Positions 28,041-35,431 of a stretch of DNA of 64,000 nt are shown here, piece after piece. Each line of letters begins with the position of its first letter. Position 1 is the first letter of the stretch. Source of the DNA: Nitrospiraceae bacterium (GTDB lineage Bacteria; Nitrospirota; Nitrospiria; Nitrospirales; Nitrospiraceae); the NCBI GenBank assembly GCA_019637075.1, contig JAHBWI010000003.1, positions 596,350 to 660,349 of the forward strand. Reading direction: 5' to 3'. The translations under genes were made by a program, and so were the position numbers. Under the pieces are notes generated by a model that had not been told where the DNA came from, did not search any database, and saw only the letters and a program-made list of their open reading frames with translations.

Positions 28041-28691
28041 TTACGGGTACGCTGCGAAATAAGCAGGTAAGTCGTTATGAAAGACATCTCGGAAGAGGGG
28101 GATCGCGTGGAGGAGGCGCAACACATCTTCCCATAAGATTATCTCCAGGTTGTTTCGAGCGATTGCCCCCCAAATCTCATCATTCCAATGACCACCGGAG
28201 ATGAGGACATAAAGGTCCGCATTTTTACCAAAACCGCGCAGATATTTCACCGCTTGCTCGTATCGATCTAGGCTGTTGGTGCGGCTTCGCTCCGTCTTGT
28301 TTTCAATCAGGATAACGCGATTTCGTTCGGGAAGCGAAATAGCCAAGTCGACTTCGAGAGTTTGAAAGTCGAGGGGCCACTCTGAAATGTTGAATAATTT
28401 GAGGGCGACTGCTTCAAGTAGCCTTGCCTCCACAAGAATAGATGAGAGGCTCATGCCATGATAATCCAAACTACCTGTCTCAGGATATTGAAATCTTGGT
28501 TCTAAGGGAATGTGGCGCCGCAGGGCGATCTTAGGTGGAGTGGGCTGCGACGCGAGGTGAAGAAGCAATATGCTGAACAGAGCGGTCCACCAGTGCTCAG
28601 AGTGTTGCCCTTCCCGTAACATACTCCGCTTATCCGTGACCAAGGGATCACGGCCTGCGAACAGCCATGTAGCGTCTGGATGTTCAATCAT
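28041..28691 (-). CDS. PD-(D/E)XK nuclease-like protein
   Basis: 216 residues. The core LEVDLAISL...VILIENKTERS gives the Asp and Glu-x-Lys of a PD-(D/E)XK active site, preceded by helices and followed by YEQAVKYLRGFGKN and YVLISGG, as in the family's fold. The N-terminal 50 residues have no match. It may be a defence-type or restriction-like nuclease. It shares strand and composition with its neighbours in the element. Confidence 0.6.
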   Translation of the reverse strand: MIEHPDATWLFAGRDPLVTDKRSMLREGQHSEHWWTALFSILLLHLASQPTPPKIALRRHIPLEPRFQYPETGSLDYHGMSLSSILVEARLLEAVALKLFNISEWPLDFQTLEVDLAISLPERNRVILIENKTERSRTNSLDRYEQAVKYLRGFGKNADLYVLISGGHWNDEIWGAIARNNLEIILWEDVLRLLHAIPLFRDVFHNDLPAYFAAYP

Positions 28692-29083
28692 TTGTCATGC
28701 TCTCCATAGTGCATCACCGGGGTTGGATCCGAAACTGGCTGTTTCCGAATGAAAGCTCGGCGCTTACAAGCGTTCACGCCAACGCAAGACCGTTTTGGAC
28801 CTCAATGCCCGGGCACTTACTTATTTCGAGCATTTTGATCGTTTCCCTATCGATTGAGCCTCATATATGCGACCACTTCTTCACACCAATGTCGAATATC
28901 GAGAGCGACGAGTGGATAAAAAAAATAGAGAACGTGAGCCGGCTTAAACCGCCTGGGATTCGCTTCTTCCTTTGTCTCCAAACTTAGTTGACCGAATTGC
29001 CACACCAACGAGCGAGATTGAGGCGGTTTGGTCTATAAATTGTCTACCTCTTTGTCTATACCGAATCATGGAACGCAAGGCAT
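28692..29083. other. Intergenic AT-rich stretch in the element
   Basis: No gene with support is seen; one reading frame of about 95 codons at 28697-28987 has no domain or ribosome-binding site. Promoters for the nuclease gene (minus strand) and for the small gene at 29084 should lie here. Confidence 0.35.
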
Positions 29084-29287
29084 ATGAATTGCTGTAACGC
29101 GGGTATGAGTCAAAGACTTGATATTTTGCTCCTCCGTGAAGCTGTAGAGTATCTTATCGCGTGGGGATCGAGTGCTGCTGAACAAACAGACAATCAGAAG
29201 AGACTGTTGCAACGAGCGTCCTTGGCGCTCAAAGCGGTATCAGCTATCGATGTTCCCAACGAAGAATCAAAAGAACCGACCTCCTAA
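29084..29287 (+). CDS. Small helical protein, hypothetical
   Basis: 67 residues from ATG 29084 (an ATG at 29105 gives 60). AAGG precedes the first ATG closely. The sequence (RLDILLLREAVEYLIAW...NQKRLLQRASLALKAV) reads as two amphipathic helices. It is the only plus-strand gene between the minus-strand genes of this part. No family is recognised; it could be a non-coding stretch. Confidence 0.35.
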   Translation: MNCCNAGMSQRLDILLLREAVEYLIAWGSSAAEQTDNQKRLLQRASLALKAVSAIDVPNEESKEPTS

Positions 29288-29318
29288 CGGAGGGAACGCT
29301 TCTCAACCAGATAGTTAG

Positions 29319-30116
29319 TCATGGTATTACTACGTGCCAGTCTTTGAGAATATCTCTTACTGAGCTGAGCACTTTATTACTTACTCTCGAGAGATGGTGA
29401 ACAATTAGTATATGCTCTTTCTCGCATCGGTGAATACGATTACCATCCGCTGGTGCCCATTTAAAATCGGGGGGTGGGAACAGGGACTGCTTGAAATGTT
29501 GTTGATATGAGAGCCCGAAACAAATTGTGGCTTGTGGCTGATGAGTTCTCCACAATTCCCTCAGTTTTTCAAGCCGCGGGCCACAGATCTGTATTTTGTT
29601 CCTTTCCCACTCCTCTTGATGAAGGCCAAAAAGCTGTGTGTAATGCGGAAACCAACCTCGTAATTTTGGCCTTCCAATGGGATAGAGGTTAGCTTGGCAA
29701 ACGGAGCTACCCTTCTCCCAAAGCATATTGACTTCATAATATTCCCAAGGTTCATCGGGGTTATGGTCACGACATTCTTCGAATCGCCGACTCAGCTCAG
29801 AAACGATCCTTGATATCCGTCGTGGCCCTTGCCAGCGGCTATTTTTCCATCTATTTTTTATTTCAGGCGTTGTCTCTAGAAATGCCTTACCCTCATATCG
29901 GGCTTGATAGATTTTGATGTGGCTTTGGGACAAGGTTAATGTAGCCTCAGGCGTCAAGCCTGCCGACGTCAAGCCTTTGTCCCTAAGCAGTTCGGCATTT
30001 GGCCAAGCACCACCTTCCTCTATTCCAATGAACCAAATTCCTGGAGTCTCCTGGGAGCCGGGATCTCCCCATCCAAAAAACTCATTTACTATGCTGAAAT
30101 ACTCCGTCGTATTCAT
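29319..30116 (-). CDS. Hypothetical protein, possibly of the uracil-DNA-glycosylase fold
   Basis: 265 residues. GIWFIGIEEGGAWP near the start, ANLYPIGRPKLRGW, PQATICFGLSYQQHFK and HILIVHHLSR near the end have the spacing of a uracil-DNA-glycosylase-type Rossmann fold, with HHLS in the place of the HPS motif. The resemblance is by pattern only. It is the second such gene in the element, on the same strand as the one at 27202, and shares its low GC content. Confidence 0.5.
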   Translation of the reverse strand: MNTTEYFSIVNEFFGWGDPGSQETPGIWFIGIEEGGAWPNAELLRDKGLTSAGLTPEATLTLSQSHIKIYQARYEGKAFLETTPEIKNRWKNSRWQGPRRISRIVSELSRRFEECRDHNPDEPWEYYEVNMLWEKGSSVCQANLYPIGRPKLRGWFPHYTQLFGLHQEEWERNKIQICGPRLEKLRELWRTHQPQATICFGLSYQQHFKQSLFPPPDFKWAPADGNRIHRCEKEHILIVHHLSRVSNKVLSSVRDILKDWHVVIP

Positions 30117-30288
30117 GCCGTGTGATACTTAACTTCTGTTTCACCATATGCCTTCGACACAATTCCAGCATTCTACGCTGGCGTTGTCAACGTGTCCTCC
30201 CAGTGGTTCGCGCTTGTGTTAGTATTCTCCTTACCTTCCCCAAGCTCTATGCCGCCGTGCTACTCTGACCATATATATCAAGTGAAGC

Positions 30289-30343
30289 GGGGGCTGCGCC
30301 CCCGAGCCCCCAGGCCGTCCGGCCCTTTCGGCCCGGATCGGCC
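30289..30343. repeat. Pair of GC-rich hairpins downstream of cld
   Basis: GGGGGC-TGC-GCCCCC (30289-30303) is followed by a larger imperfect inverted repeat, GGCCGTCCGGCC to GGCCCGGATCGGCC (30313-30343). They stand out in an AT-rich area, 57 bp past the cld stop. There is no T run; they may stop transcription or stabilise the 3' end, or mark an old junction. Confidence 0.45.
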
Positions 30344-30399
30344 TTGCATCCTCGGCACAGCTGTGATGGGTAAAAAAACGAGGGACTGAAAGAGGTTGA

Positions 30400-31185
30400 C
30401 TAGCGACTAAGGATGTCCAAGATCTCGTCAAAAGGGCGGATGGTTCCAAGCAATAAGGGATCGCCAAACACCTGATTGTGCTGATTCTCTTTCACCTTCA
30501 GCAATCCTGTCACCAGATTATTGAAATCATCAAGCTTCGAGGTTTCAAAATAGGTGATGAAGTCCCAATCATCGAGGCCGCTAGAGTGATACAGCTTGCG
30601 CTTGACCGTCTTCAAGTAGGCCACAGTCGCGTCGGTGTGCTCTTTCATCATGTCTGATCGCACACCCTGCCCGCTGTTCCACCATTTAGCATCCTTGCGA
30701 ATAGGGACGACTATGACATAGGTGCTCGCCTGCGGCGGCGGCGTCTTCAGTTCGGTCTTCAGCTCATCAGGGAAAGTAGGCACGTAGTTCAGCGTTTTCG
30801 TGATTCCGTTGAATGTATCCACACTTTTCAGCTGCTTTCCAAGCTGACTACTCATCAGGTCTAACAGAAAATTTTGGTTGTGGATCATCTCTTTCGAGTG
30901 CACTCGGAAGAGGATATCCGCACGTTCAGATAACCCGCGCAGGAGATGCACATCGACTGTTACACGATCGGCATATCGTTCCACTATCTTCTTAATCTCT
31001 GCGCACGCCGCCGCTCGCGCCGGCGAGTCCATTTGCCACCACTGTTCCGAAGCCTTGTACACCGCAAAGGTCGCATAGATGCCCGGTTCCTTTAAGAGCT
31101 TGTCGCGGTCAGCTTCTGCCTGTGCCTGACCCAGCGTCCCACACACGAACAATGAGCAAACGATCAGCAAGTAGAGATAGCGCAT
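30400..31185 (-). CDS. cld: Periplasmic chlorite dismutase
   Basis: 261 residues from ATG 31185 (ATG 31191 is also possible; AAAGGGG lies just upstream). A signal peptide (MRYLYLLIVCSLFVCGTLG...QA-EA) directs export. The mature part follows the Nitrospira enzyme closely, including KEHTDATVAYLKTVKRKLYH with the haem ligand His183 and the distal Arg196 (His160 and Arg173 in the N. defluvii enzyme). It turns chlorite into chloride and molecular oxygen. It is one of the long, pentameric forms. It lies inside the tRNA-Asn element with its own promoter. Confidence 0.93.
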   Translation of the reverse strand: MRYLYLLIVCSLFVCGTLGQAQAEADRDKLLKEPGIYATFAVYKASEQWWQMDSPARAAACAEIKKIVERYADRVTVDVHLLRGLSERADILFRVHSKEMIHNQNFLLDLMSSQLGKQLKSVDTFNGITKTLNYVPTFPDELKTELKTPPPQASTYVIVVPIRKDAKWWNSGQGVRSDMMKEHTDATVAYLKTVKRKLYHSSGLDDWDFITYFETSKLDDFNNLVTGLLKVKENQHNQVFGDPLLLGTIRPFDEILDILSR

Positions 31186-31230
31186 TGACATCCCCTTTCC
31201 TGTTGCCTCATGCACTGCATAACCAACGCC

Positions 31231-31259
31231 ATCATAAGGGGAAAATGCCTCTCCAGCAA
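31231..31259 (-). promoter_or_regulatory. Candidate cld promoter
   Basis: On the minus strand TTGCTG (31259-31254), a 17-bp spacer and TATGAT (31236-31231). The -10 match is good and the -35 is weak. The start codon is about 45 bp downstream. Confidence 0.4.
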
Positions 31260-31400
31260 GCAAGAAGACAGTATCGGGCGCTGAAATGAACTGTGGCGGC
31301 CAACCTGGCGCATCGCCGTCGGTATACCGGGAGAAACACAACTAAAACCCCCCTCTCGACCATAGACATGGACGACAGGGGACTGGTAAACGAGGAAGAC

Positions 31401-31640
31401 TTATCGTGAACGACGAGTGGTAATTCCGGCACACGACTGGCAGAGTAAGACCTCGCGCGCAATACCTTCACCTTGGTAGCAGATCCGCGCCCACATCCGA
31501 TCGGCCTGACAGAACTCGCATAACAGATCTTGGCTGTGTTCAGCGCACAACCAGCCCCTCCGGGCTCGATCATAGACAAGACCAGGCCGTCCGCAACACG
31601 ACGCTCCGTTAGCCTTCCTGATGCAGGGATGATCTCTCAT
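31401..31640 (-). CDS. Small Cys-rich, zinc-ribbon-like protein
   Basis: 79 residues. Four Cys pairs or singles (CIRK, SCCGR, CEFCQ, CQSC) and a His suggest one or two zinc sites; GLVYDRARRGWLCAEHSQ fits a ribbon. Its ATG overlaps the TGA of the Rep-like gene. Function unknown; small zinc proteins of this sort are common next to replication genes of mobile elements. Confidence 0.55.
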   Translation of the reverse strand: MRDHPCIRKANGASCCGRPGLVYDRARRGWLCAEHSQDLLCEFCQADRMWARICYQGEGIAREVLLCQSCAGITTRRSR

Positions 31641-32356
31641 GGCTTATCGAAAATTAGGCCTTTACCGAGAATCAATTGCACAATGAACCCATCCAACCAG
31701 ATGGCTTGCCCAGCGAGCAGATCTTCCCAGGTCTTTAAAAGTACCAACCGAGGAATTTCGAGTTCGCCACGGATGCGACGAAATGCGTTACGAGTGGCCC
31801 AGTGTTTGCGCATGTCTTCCCAGACGGCGCTCATCGGAAACCCGAGCGAGCGTTTCCAGGACCAGCACATATTGACGTACCCCGACTGATCCTGGACATA
31901 CTGGCTGATGACATAGCGGCTCAGTCGATTGCGGGAGCGATGGCCCGCCTTATAGGCCTTGATCCACACCACAGGAGCCCCATGGAGCCCTTTCCATTGC
32001 GTGGAGAGCCATTCCTGCGAGATCCAGAACCGACGGGGGCGCTCACCATCTGGTACGCGCCAGGCCCAGAAAATATGCAAGACGCCGTGCCCCTCTTCCG
32101 TGCGCACTTGGTAGTACTCCAATCCTCGATACCCAAGCTGGCGCTCAATCCGTTGCCGCAGTTGCTTGTGATGATAGGTTAACTTGTCCGCTTGTCCTCC
32201 TTCCGCCGTGGACAAAGTCACCCACAGCACTTGAAACTGATGAGCTTCCCAAAACCATAGGAGTGAACGGACCCGCTGATAGCCTCGCTTTTGTTTGCGC
32301 GACCATTCTGGTTTCGATGAGGGGACAGGCGATTCGGTTACGTTTTGTTCATCCAT
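31637..32356 (-). CDS. Rep-like protein of the mobile element
   Basis: 239 residues from ATG 32356. VLWVTLSTAEG resembles HUH motif 1 (xTLT), GHGVLHIFWAW resembles motif 2 with only one His of the HxH pair, and LSRYVISQYVQDQ resembles the Tyr motif 3 (YxxxYv). The overall order fits rolling-circle initiators of small plasmids and filamentous phages, but the partly lost motif 2 leaves the call uncertain. It is coupled by overlapping codons to the small genes on both sides. Confidence 0.5.
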   Translation of the reverse strand: MDEQNVTESPVPSSKPEWSRKQKRGYQRVRSLLWFWEAHQFQVLWVTLSTAEGGQADKLTYHHKQLRQRIERQLGYRGLEYYQVRTEEGHGVLHIFWAWRVPDGERPRRFWISQEWLSTQWKGLHGAPVVWIKAYKAGHRSRNRLSRYVISQYVQDQSGYVNMCWSWKRSLGFPMSAVWEDMRKHWATRNAFRRIRGELEIPRLVLLKTWEDLLAGQAIWLDGFIVQLILGKGLIFDKP

Positions 32357-32546
32357 GGTGATCCTGTAGAGGAGTAGCCTGTGGGGACATCGGCAGGCCG
32401 GCATCCTTGGGTCCGATGCTCACTATTAAGGCCTCCGATATTTCGGCGGATCGTCGGGCACCCTGGAGCAAAAGGGCGCGAAGGGTCTGACACCGCTCCT
32501 CGCGTAAAGCTAAATCCAGAGGGATGAACTGCATGTCGATAATCAT
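32349..32546 (-). CDS. Small protein upstream of the Rep-like gene
   Basis: 65 residues from ATG 32546 (a TTG at 32564 would add six). It begins MIIDMQFIPLDLALREERCQ and has no recognised family. Its last codons overlap the start of the Rep-like gene. The palindromic operator-like site at 32551-32563 lies immediately upstream, so the element's XRE regulator may control this three-gene unit. Confidence 0.5.
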   Translation of the reverse strand: MIIDMQFIPLDLALREERCQTLRALLLQGARRSAEISEALIVSIGPKDAGLPMSPQATPLQDHHG

Positions 32547-32550
32547 AAAA

Positions 32551-32563
32551 TGCCCATTGGGCA
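32551..32563. promoter_or_regulatory. Operator-like site in front of the Rep gene set
   Basis: TGCCCA-T-TGGGCA, a perfect palindrome about a central base. It shares the TTGCCCA core with the two sites at 32832 and 32870 and directly precedes the ATG at 32546. Confidence 0.45.
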
Positions 32564-32571
32564 ACGTTTGA

Positions 32572-32814
32572 CTAAAATAATTTCTCTGTCATGCTGCCCA
32601 CGCGAACCTCAAAGAGGTCATTCACGGTGCACCCGAAGTACCGCGACAGTCGCAAAGCCAGAGCCAAGGTGGGAAGATTTTTCCCTTGCTCGATTTTCGT
32701 GATGTACGAACGACTCACGCCCATTCTGCGTGCCAACGCCGCCCTGTTGATTCCACGAGCGCCCTTGCGTGCTCGCCATGTCTTGATGTGGTTGCTGACC
32801 AGTGTATTCTCCAT
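32572..32814 (-). CDS. XRE-family regulator (Cro/CI type), minus strand
   Basis: 80 residues from ATG 32814; an earlier in-frame start at 32862 would run through the operator region. The helix-turn-helix is INRAALARRMGVSRSYITKIEQGKNLPTL, with the family's normal 5-helix layout. The likely -10 (32828-32823) lies so close that the mRNA may be leaderless. It is divergent from the second XRE gene and shares its control region, like the cI/cro pair of phages. Confidence 0.8.
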   Translation of the reverse strand: MENTLVSNHIKTWRARKGARGINRAALARRMGVSRSYITKIEQGKNLPTLALALRLSRYFGCTVNDLFEVRVGSMTEKLF

Positions 32815-32831
32815 GCGAGGAAGGTATACGC

Positions 32832-32849
32832 ATGTTGCCCAAAGGTCAA
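32832..32849. promoter_or_regulatory. Operator 1 in the divergent regulator region
   Basis: ATGTTGCCCAAAGGTCAA. It contains, on the minus strand, the TTGACC -35 hexamer of the 32814 gene (spacer of about 15-16 bp to TATACC). It matches operator 2 at 15 of 18 positions in inverted orientation. Confidence 0.5.
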
Positions 32850-32869
32850 TGATGCCCCGCAAGTATATG

Positions 32870-32887
32870 TTGACAAATGGGCAACAT
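32870..32887. promoter_or_regulatory. Operator 2 in the divergent regulator region
   Basis: TTGACAAATGGGCAACAT, whose complement ATGTTGCCCATTTGTCAA matches operator 1 at 15 of 18 positions. It contains the TTGACA -35 hexamer of the plus-strand regulator (spacer 17-18 bp to a weak -10 near 32893), so binding should block that promoter. Confidence 0.5.
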
Positions 32888-32906
32888 TTGCGTTACGTAC
32901 GACACC

Positions 32907-33287
32907 ATGACAAAGCGTGATCTACATCGAGAAGCGCCCCAGGTCCCCCAGGGCTTCCGTGACCTCATTAAAAGGCAAATGGACAGAGTCAACCTGAGCC
33001 TCAGAACCGTCGCCAGCGAGGTAGGGGTGTCCCCAGCCTACCTGTCCCGGTTGTTATCAGGAGAACGTGGCTTGCCTCCTGATGATGCCCTTATTCTGAG
33101 GCTGGCAGATGCGCTTCAAATCGCTCCGCCGGAACGGTTGTTAGTCGAAGCCAAGCGCGTTCCGGATATGCTCTTACCAGCGTTATTGAGCGCACATGAG
33201 GCCGTTTCAGACGCCGATCTGAAGGAAGCGATGAAACAACTCCAGGCGGTCATCCACAATATGAAACGCAAGAGGGGGCGCGCATGA
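32907..33287 (+). CDS. XRE-family regulator, plus strand
   Basis: 126 residues from ATG 32907. The helix-turn-helix is LSLRTVASEVGVSPAYLSRLLSGERGLPP (about residues 28-57), followed by a helical tail. It forms an operon with the ImmA-like protease (ATGA overlap) and the recombinase. In related elements such a regulator is cleaved or inactivated by the protease to release excision and transfer; here that is inference. Confidence 0.82.
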   Translation: MTKRDLHREAPQVPQGFRDLIKRQMDRVNLSLRTVASEVGVSPAYLSRLLSGERGLPPDDALILRLADALQIAPPERLLVEAKRVPDMLLPALLSAHEAVSDADLKEAMKQLQAVIHNMKRKRGRA

Positions 33288-33853
33288 GGAGACTCGGTGA
33301 GAGCGTATTGTCTTTCATCCACTGGCTAAGGAAGCCTCAGCGGTTTATTCACAAACTCCAAGCGCTCACTGCTAACCAAACCTTGCCACGGTTGAATCAA
33401 CTCGACGAACTCGCCCTGTATTATGGGATTGAGGTCGCCGAGATGCCTCTCAACTCAGGTGTAGAGGGCATGGCCACCTACGTGGACGGCCAACCGGTCA
33501 TTCTGCTCCGATCAGACTTAACCCCGTTTAACCGGCAATTCGTCTTAGCTCACGAAATGGCCCATATCCAGCTTCATTTGACAGCCGCCACAGGCCGAGA
33601 AGTTTTCATGTCGTATGTCCCCGGGGGAGACGTAGATGTCGAAGCGGACACCTATGCCATTTTGTGCATGATGGAATCACTCCCACCAGAACGAGTGGTG
33701 ACCGATGGAATCAAGTACGTGATAACGAATCGGAACATGACCCGCCGTGCATGGCGCGTAATCCTATATTTTTCCGGGTATCGCCTGAGAATTATGCTGG
33801 CTCAATTGATCGAACGGACACTGTTGTCTCCTATGGTGAAAGGAGCCATCTAA
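33284..33853 (+). CDS. ImmA/IrrE-family metallopeptidase
   Basis: 189 residues. The zinc motif HEMAH lies in FVLAHEMAHIQLHL (about residues 87-100), with a downstream Glu/Asp cluster (DVDVEADTYA) that supplies the third ligand. The family cleaves XRE repressors of mobile elements (ImmA of ICEBs1). The gene overlaps the upstream regulator and the downstream recombinase by one or a few bases, which supports a joint function. Confidence 0.85.
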   Translation: MRRLGESVLSFIHWLRKPQRFIHKLQALTANQTLPRLNQLDELALYYGIEVAEMPLNSGVEGMATYVDGQPVILLRSDLTPFNRQFVLAHEMAHIQLHLTAATGREVFMSYVPGGDVDVEADTYAILCMMESLPPERVVTDGIKYVITNRNMTRRAWRVILYFSGYRLRIMLAQLIERTLLSPMVKGAI

Positions 33854-35397
33854 TGCCGGCTAGTTCCAGTCCAACAATCTGTGGCCTCTACACCAGAGTC
33901 TCCACCCGGAATCAAGTTGATACGGAATACAGTTCACTGGAAACTCAGCGAGAGAAGCTCGAAGCCTACTGTAAGAGTCAGGACCAGTACGTCATTTATC
34001 GAGTGTATGAAGATGCAGGTTTTTCGGCTGACACCATGAACCGACCGGCCCTAAAGGAACTCTTGCACGACATCCGAACGGGCCGGATTTCTTGTGTTCT
34101 GGCGTACAAAATTGACCGTTTGACCAGATGCGTGAAGGACTTCCACGTCCTCATGGATTTGTTCGACCGGCATGGCGCCAAATTTGTGTCCATTACTCAG
34201 AGCCTGGATACGCACCATCCCATGGGACGATTACTCCGAAATATTCTGCTCGACTTCGCCCAATTTGAGCGAGAGATGACCGCCGATCGAACTCGAGACA
34301 AAATGCAACAAAGAGCGACCAAGGGTCTGTGGAATGGCGGGAATGTTCCGTTCGGCTACTGCAACGAAGACAAGCGGCTACTTAAACATCCCGAGGAAGC
34401 GCGGTGTGTCCAATTCATGTTTCAGTACTTCGCTCAAGATCCGTCACTGACTCGACTCCGTACCGAGCTCCAACGCCGAGGGTGGAGGAATAGAACCGGC
34501 AAGCCTTGGGGCAAGATGTCATTGGATTATATTTTGCGAAATCCGGTGTATTGCGGGCAAATTCAGTTCAATGAGCAACTCTATACGGGCGAACACGAAG
34601 CATTAATCGAAGAGGCCCTGTACCACAAGGTTCAATCCCTCACACGCGAGCATACGCGAGCGGAAACCAAGATCCAGCGCACCTTCCTTCTCAAGGGGTT
34701 GCTTAAATGTAGTGTCTGCCGGTCTGTCATGACTCCGCACTACACTCAGAAACGCCGCAAGGATAACTCGATCAATCGGATCGCCTATTACCGCTGCACC
34801 AAGACCATGCACCACAACAATGCAGTCTGTACCGTCAAAAATCTCAATGCGAATGATATCGAGCGTCAGGTGATCGAGTACCTCGCAAGCCTAAACGAGC
34901 AGGCTGCATGGGTGAAGACGACGGTCGAGGACTTGAATCGAGTTCAAAAGGAAAAGGTGCGTCCCCTGGAGCGAGAAGCCATTCGGTTAAGGGCAGGCAT
35001 CGACAAGCTAGAACGGGAAATTGATCGTTTAGTCCGAGGCGTGGGGCAGGGGACGGTATCGGTTCAGCGACTCGAGCAGGAGATGCTTCGTCAGCAAAAG
35101 GAACAGCAGGGGTTGGAGGCTCAATATCAGGCCATACAGCGACAGATCCAAGAAGAGGCTACCAGAGAATATGATGCGGAAATCGTCTTGCGGAATCTTC
35201 AGGACTTTCAGAAGGTCTTTGCGGCTTTGCTACCCAAGGAACAGGTAGAGGTCCTCCGATGCCTCATCAGAGATATATTTGTCTATCCCGACAAGTTGGT
35301 CTTTAATATCTTTGAGTTGGCTGAGGTGGGAACGAGTTCGCAGCAGCGCCAAGGTTGGCTCCCCGGGCAGGACTCGAACCTGCGACCAGCCGGTTAA
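33853..35397 (+). CDS. Large serine recombinase (integrase)
   Basis: 514 residues from ATG 33853, whose first base is the last of the previous stop. The resolvase domain begins ICGLYTRVSTRNQ with the nucleophilic Ser17 and contains YKIDRLTR; a recombinase domain (VPFGYC...YCGQIQF), a zinc ribbon (CSVCRSVM...YYRC) and a long coiled coil follow. It is expected to insert and, with a directionality factor, excise the element. The last residues (GWLPGQDSNLRPAG) are coded by the antisense strand of tRNA-Asn, and the stop lies in the tRNA anticodon region. The native tail was probably different before insertion. Confidence 0.92.
   Translation: MPASSSPTICGLYTRVSTRNQVDTEYSSLETQREKLEAYCKSQDQYVIYRVYEDAGFSADTMNRPALKELLHDIRTGRISCVLAYKIDRLTRCVKDFHVLMDLFDRHGAKFVSITQSLDTHHPMGRLLRNILLDFAQFEREMTADRTRDKMQQRATKGLWNGGNVPFGYCNEDKRLLKHPEEARCVQFMFQYFAQDPSLTRLRTELQRRGWRNRTGKPWGKMSLDYILRNPVYCGQIQFNEQLYTGEHEALIEEALYHKVQSLTREHTRAETKIQRTFLLKGLLKCSVCRSVMTPHYTQKRRKDNSINRIAYYRCTKTMHHNNAVCTVKNLNANDIERQVIEYLASLNEQAAWVKTTVEDLNRVQKEKVRPLEREAIRLRAGIDKLEREIDRLVRGVGQGTVSVQRLEQEMLRQQKEQQGLEAQYQAIQRQIQEEATREYDAEIVLRNLQDFQKVFAALLPKEQVEVLRCLIRDIFVYPDKLVFNIFELAEVGTSSQQRQGWLPGQDSNLRPAG
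35355..35366. repeat. Attachment half-site at the tRNA-Asn 3' end
   Basis: TTGGCTCCCCGG: the acceptor 3' strand, CCA and one flanking base of tRNA-Asn, repeated at 27069-27080. Confidence 0.6.
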
Positions 35398-35431
35398 CAG
35401 CCGGCTGCTCTACCAACTGAGCTACCGGGGA
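35356..35431 (-). tRNA. tRNA-Asn (GTT)
   Basis: 76 nucleotides on the minus strand, beginning TCCCCGGTAGCTC, with D, anticodon (loop CTGTTAA, anticodon GTT), T (GGTTCGAGTCC) and acceptor stems all pairing. CCA is encoded. An intact tRNA remains after insertion of the element at its 3' end. Confidence 0.97.

Larger units (their letters stand above)
27069..35366. mobile_element. Integrated element at tRNA-Asn with serine recombinase
   Basis: The 12-bp sequence TTGGCTCCCCGG occurs at 27069-27080 and again, in the same orientation, at 35355-35366, where it is the 3' end of tRNA-Asn. Between the copies lie a large serine recombinase next to the tRNA, two divergent XRE regulators, an ImmA-like protease, a Rep-like gene set, nuclease- or glycosylase-like genes and a chlorite dismutase. 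Composition is visibly AT-richer than the flanks, mostly in 27.1-30.3 kb. This layout is that of a small tRNA-targeted integrative element. The left edge rests on the 12-bp match alone. Confidence 0.65.

Noticed and set aside
27842..28126. 94-codon frame after the nuclease-like gene
   Set aside because: It overlaps the 3' end of the nuclease-like gene in another frame, with no domain or ribosome-binding site.
28697..28987. 96-codon plus-strand frame
   Set aside because: No ribosome-binding site, no pattern and an atypical composition; listed as intergenic.
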